DNA of 15,761 bases from Gammaproteobacteria bacterium. Its GTDB lineage: Bacteria > Pseudomonadota > Gammaproteobacteria > Steroidobacterales > Steroidobacteraceae. The notes under the pieces are model-generated. The model ran no database searches and was not told where the DNA came from. It saw only the letters and a list, made by a program, of their open reading frames with translations. The stretch covers positions 1 to 15,761 of the forward strand of contig PMMB01000046.1 in the NCBI GenBank assembly GCA_003165495.1, in the 5' to 3' direction. A program made the position numbers and the translations under genes. This document shows positions 13,504-15,761 of the stretch, piece by piece (position 1 is the first letter of the stretch; every line of letters starts with the position of its first letter).

Positions 13504-14659
13504 CTTCTTTTCCCGTTGGCTTGGGCAAGGCACTCCAGACGACGATCACTACATGCTCTCTGGGGTTCACGTAAATATGTTGCCCATAGATGCCGAGCGC
13601 CTGAAAGGCGCCCTGGTTCGTGGAACCCGGACTCGCAGAGAATGGCCAAATCATGTAGCCGTAGTCCACGACTTTTCCGCCGATCGTTTTACTGCTGCCG
13701 GCGTCCCGGACCCAGCCGACCGGCAGAATCCTCTCGTCGCCCGCGACTCCGCCATTCATAAGGAATAACCCAAATCGCGCGTAGTCGCGCAGGGTGGCGC
13801 TGAGCCCGCTGCCGCCGATCTCCAGTCCATCGGGCGATTCCAGCCACCACGTCGCGTCGGACTCCATGCCCGCTTTGGTCCAAATTCGTTCCGACAAATA
13901 CTCCGCGAGGGGACGCCCGACCGCCGCCCGCACCACCGCGCCCGCAACGAAAGTCTCCCCCGTGCTGTAATTCCAAATCGTGCCTGGCGCTCCCGCTCGC
14001 GGCAGCTTGGCCATCAGATCCATGATCGCGCCGGGGTGTTGCGCAATTTGTGCATCCAGCATGCGGCGCCGGTCCGATGCCGGGTTGGTATAGGTTTCGT
14101 CCCACTTCACGCCCGAGGCCATTTGCAGCAGGTATCGAATGCTCACTCCGTCGTATGCGCTGCCTTGGAGTTTCCCGACATACTTGGTCACCGGATCGTC
14201 GATACTCTTGATGTGTCCATCCTGGATCGCCGCGCCCATCAACGAGGAAGTGATCGACTTGACCATGGACATGGACATCCAGCGCGTCTTCTCCGTGTTG
14301 CCCATTTCATAATCTTCGTAGGCGATTTTCCCGTCCTTCAAAACCAGCAGCGCGGTCACGCGATTCAACGCCATGTAATCGATCAAGTCGTAAGTCTTGC
14401 CGCCGGAGCTGAACTCGACTTTGGTCAGTGGCTTGGCCGCCGGGGGCAGCGCCAGCACGTTGGGTCCATGTTTGACCACGCGCACCGGAAACAACCGCTC
14501 GATGTGGCGAAAAGTGTTGACCTGGATGTCGGAGGTCAGCGTGCCATCGTAGACCTGGGTTACGCTGCCGATATTTTCCGCGGCGCTGACGGTTTGTTGA
14601 GTGAACATGCAGGCAACCAATAGTGCTGTGGCGAGTGATGCAGAGACCTTGAAAGTCAT
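13454..14659 (-). CDS. Exported serine hydrolase, beta-lactamase/NylB type
   Basis: A 401-residue member of the serine beta-lactamase-like superfamily. A signal peptide (about residues 1-27, cleavage near SAAE) sends it to the periplasm. The catalytic SxxK is Ser131-Met-Val-Lys134, the second motif is Tyr231-Ser-Thr, and the third region is FQALGIYGQHIYVNP (352-366). The YST and the FxAxGxxGQ arrangement fit the class C-related esterase and 6-aminohexanoate-dimer hydrolase (NylB-like) group rather than a true penicillinase, and I infer an esterase or amidase. The start is supported by GGAG five bases upstream. Its 3' end overlaps the convergent TfoX-domain gene by 50 bp. It follows the alpha/beta hydrolase gene by 64 bp and may be its operon partner. 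Confidence 0.9.
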   Translation of the reverse strand: MTFKVSASLATALLVACMFTQQTVSAAENIGSVTQVYDGTLTSDIQVNTFRHIERLFPVRVVKHGPNVLALPPAAKPLTKVEFSSGGKTYDLIDYMALNRVTALLVLKDGKIAYEDYEMGNTEKTRWMSMSMVKSITSSLMGAAIQDGHIKSIDDPVTKYVGKLQGSAYDGVSIRYLLQMASGVKWDETYTNPASDRRRMLDAQIAQHPGAIMDLMAKLPRAGAPGTIWNYSTGETFVAGAVVRAAVGRPLAEYLSERIWTKAGMESDATWWLESPDGLEIGGSGLSATLRDYARFGLFLMNGGVAGDERILPVGWVRDAGSSKTIGGKVVDYGYMIWPFSASPGSTNQGAFQALGIYGQHIYVNPREHVVIVVWSALPKPTGKEVIADEDFFAAATVAAR

Positions 14660-14723
14660 GTTTACTCCATCGCGAATACACGGTCGTCATCGGCGAAACA
14701 CTTCCATCGCGGCATTGCGCACT

Positions 14724-15503
14724 TTAAAGCGGCAAGTGGCGATTCACGAGCGCGACCATTCGGTCGACGGCGGCGTGGAATGGATCCTGACCGAGCTCCG
14801 GCAGATCGACGTAAGTGGCGCCGTCTTTGAGCAGAGGCTTTACCCGCAAAGTTTGCTCGATGATGTCATCGTGTGGAGCAAAAACCCTCAATGGCGCTTT
14901 CAGACTCTTGAGTTTTTTCTCGATGGGGTAACCGCAAGCGGCGCGGAACGCCGCACCGGGGTTTGCCGCGAGCACATGCTCCACGAATCGGCGATGCACT
15001 TCGCCTAGGTCGTGAGGCGGTTGGCGGAAGGCGAAGCCGCCGCGCCAAGCGCCCAGCACATGGCCACCCTCGGTTGCCGGCTTCAGAGGCTGTTCGCTGT
15101 ACTTTTCCAGCTGGCGTTGCTGTTCTGCAGCCGAAAATAGCGGCATTCCAACGACGATGACTCGTCGTACGCGGGAACCGAGTTGATGAGCAACCTCGAT
15201 GGCCTCGAAGGAACCCGTGTGCATGCCCAATAGGTCGATGTCGCCCTCGATGCCGGCCGCCATGAGCGTGTCGACCGTGCCCTGGGCGTACTGCTCGAGT
15301 GACAAGGGCCAAGGCGGTGCGTCGGAAAAGCCGTAACCCAATCGATCCGGCGCATGAGTCGGCCGCTCCAGTCGCTTCTGCAGCAATTCCCACATGGCGC
15401 CCGAGCGCGGCGACATGTGCAGTAGCACCAGCGGCACGCCTTTGCCATCGTTGCTGCGCAAGTGCATTTGTCCGAAGGGAGTCGGATAAATCCGACGTAT
15501 CAT
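14724..15503 (-). CDS. Alpha/beta hydrolase with His in place of the nucleophile
   Basis: A 259-residue alpha/beta-hydrolase fold protein. The strand-3 region reads VPLVLLHMSPRSG (oxyanion-side His29) and is followed by HAPDRLGYGFSDAP, as in many hydrolases. The nucleophile elbow, normally GxSxG, is Gly93-Met-His95-Thr-Gly97, so the usual serine is a histidine. An acid candidate (Asp212 in FAPHDD) and the C-terminal His243 (QDPFHAAVD) remain. From memory, a subset of alpha/beta hydrolases carries GxHTG at this position, so this is probably inherited rather than a point mutation, and its chemistry is unclear. The ATG is directly adjacent to the TAG of the upstream hydrolase gene, which implies co-translation. 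Confidence 0.85.
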   Translation of the reverse strand: MIRRIYPTPFGQMHLRSNDGKGVPLVLLHMSPRSGAMWELLQKRLERPTHAPDRLGYGFSDAPPWPLSLEQYAQGTVDTLMAAGIEGDIDLLGMHTGSFEAIEVAHQLGSRVRRVIVVGMPLFSAAEQQRQLEKYSEQPLKPATEGGHVLGAWRGGFAFRQPPHDLGEVHRRFVEHVLAANPGAAFRAACGYPIEKKLKSLKAPLRVFAPHDDIIEQTLRVKPLLKDGATYVDLPELGQDPFHAAVDRMVALVNRHLPL

Positions 15504-15761
15504 CTAATGAGCATCCAAAAAGGTCTCGACCAACGACGCCACCAAATCCGGTCGCTCGATGTGCAGCATATGTCCCGCGCCCGCGACGCGGGCAATTTCA
15601 ATGTGCGGAAATATCGCGCGAAATGCCGCCGTCGTGCCGTCGGCGCCCAGCTTCGCCAGGATGTCCGACTCCTCGCCCACCAGCATCAACAGAGGCGCAC
15701 GCAACTCGCGCCAAGACGCTTCAGTATCTTCGCGCTTGTACAGTATCGGATTCACCCAGTG
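15504..15761 (-). CDS. Alpha/beta hydrolase, C-terminal part (cut by window edge)
   Basis: The frame is open to the last base of the window, so the N-terminal part lies beyond it. The visible 85 residues are the end of an alpha/beta hydrolase: strand APLLMLVGEESD with the catalytic acid, then IARVAGAGHMLHIERPDLVA with the catalytic histidine and a closing helix, VETFLDAH. The stop TAG is followed with no gap by the ATG of the next hydrolase, so both are read from one message. The nucleophile is outside the window, so I cannot say whether this partner is a conventional enzyme. Confidence 0.82.
   Translation of the reverse strand, partial: HWVNPILYKREDTEASWRELRAPLLMLVGEESDILAKLGADGTTAAFRAIFPHIEIARVAGAGHMLHIERPDLVASLVETFLDAH

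Overview
The window is GC-rich, densely packed bacterial DNA, and the gene set (HrpB helicase, AlkB, TfoX N-domain protein, DUF2062 protein, CDF zinc/cadmium exporter) points to a proteobacterium, most likely a gammaproteobacterium. No ribosomal RNA is present, so a finer placement is not possible from sequence alone.

Region 1-3000 holds a predicted exported protein of unknown function (minus), a TauE/SafE-type permease (minus), a broken lipoprotein gene (plus) and, behind it, a decayed coding remnant. Region 3000-5290 looks like a small integrated element. Two 60-bp direct repeats (3181-3240 and 5227-5286, 50 of 60 positions identical, last 22 bp identical) enclose about 2 kb. The second repeat runs into the 3' end of a tRNA gene, the usual arrangement for an island integrated at a tRNA. 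Inside are a class II Fic protein with a C-terminal winged helix, its promoter studded with direct repeats of AATTGGATG, the 3' stub of an XRE-type regulator, and a four-helix membrane protein. No integrase is visible.

The centrepiece is at 5276-5577 (minus): a tRNA-Ile(CAU) gene split directly after its anticodon by a 228-nt group I intron (5313-5540). P1, P2, P3, P4, P5, P6, P7, P8, P9 and P9.0 can all be paired by eye, with the U-G wobble at the 5' splice site and a terminal G. An extra helix pair sits between P7 and P3. The intron is the same kind, at what appears to be the same type of target, as the classic Azoarcus tRNA-Ile intron, but it carries different peripheral helices and no homing endonuclease.

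From 5637 to the end the DNA is ordinary chromosome: hrpB, a small membrane protein that may be leaderless, an unrecognised 120-residue protein overlapping alkB, an APC permease, a DUF2062 membrane protein, a CDF metal exporter, a TfoX N-domain protein, a NylB/beta-lactamase-like serine hydrolase, and two alpha/beta hydrolases (the last cut by the window edge). Convergent genes here end very tightly: alkB and the permease are 2 bp apart, the DUF2062 gene and the CDF gene overlap by 8 bp, and the TfoX-like gene and the serine hydrolase overlap by 50 bp.
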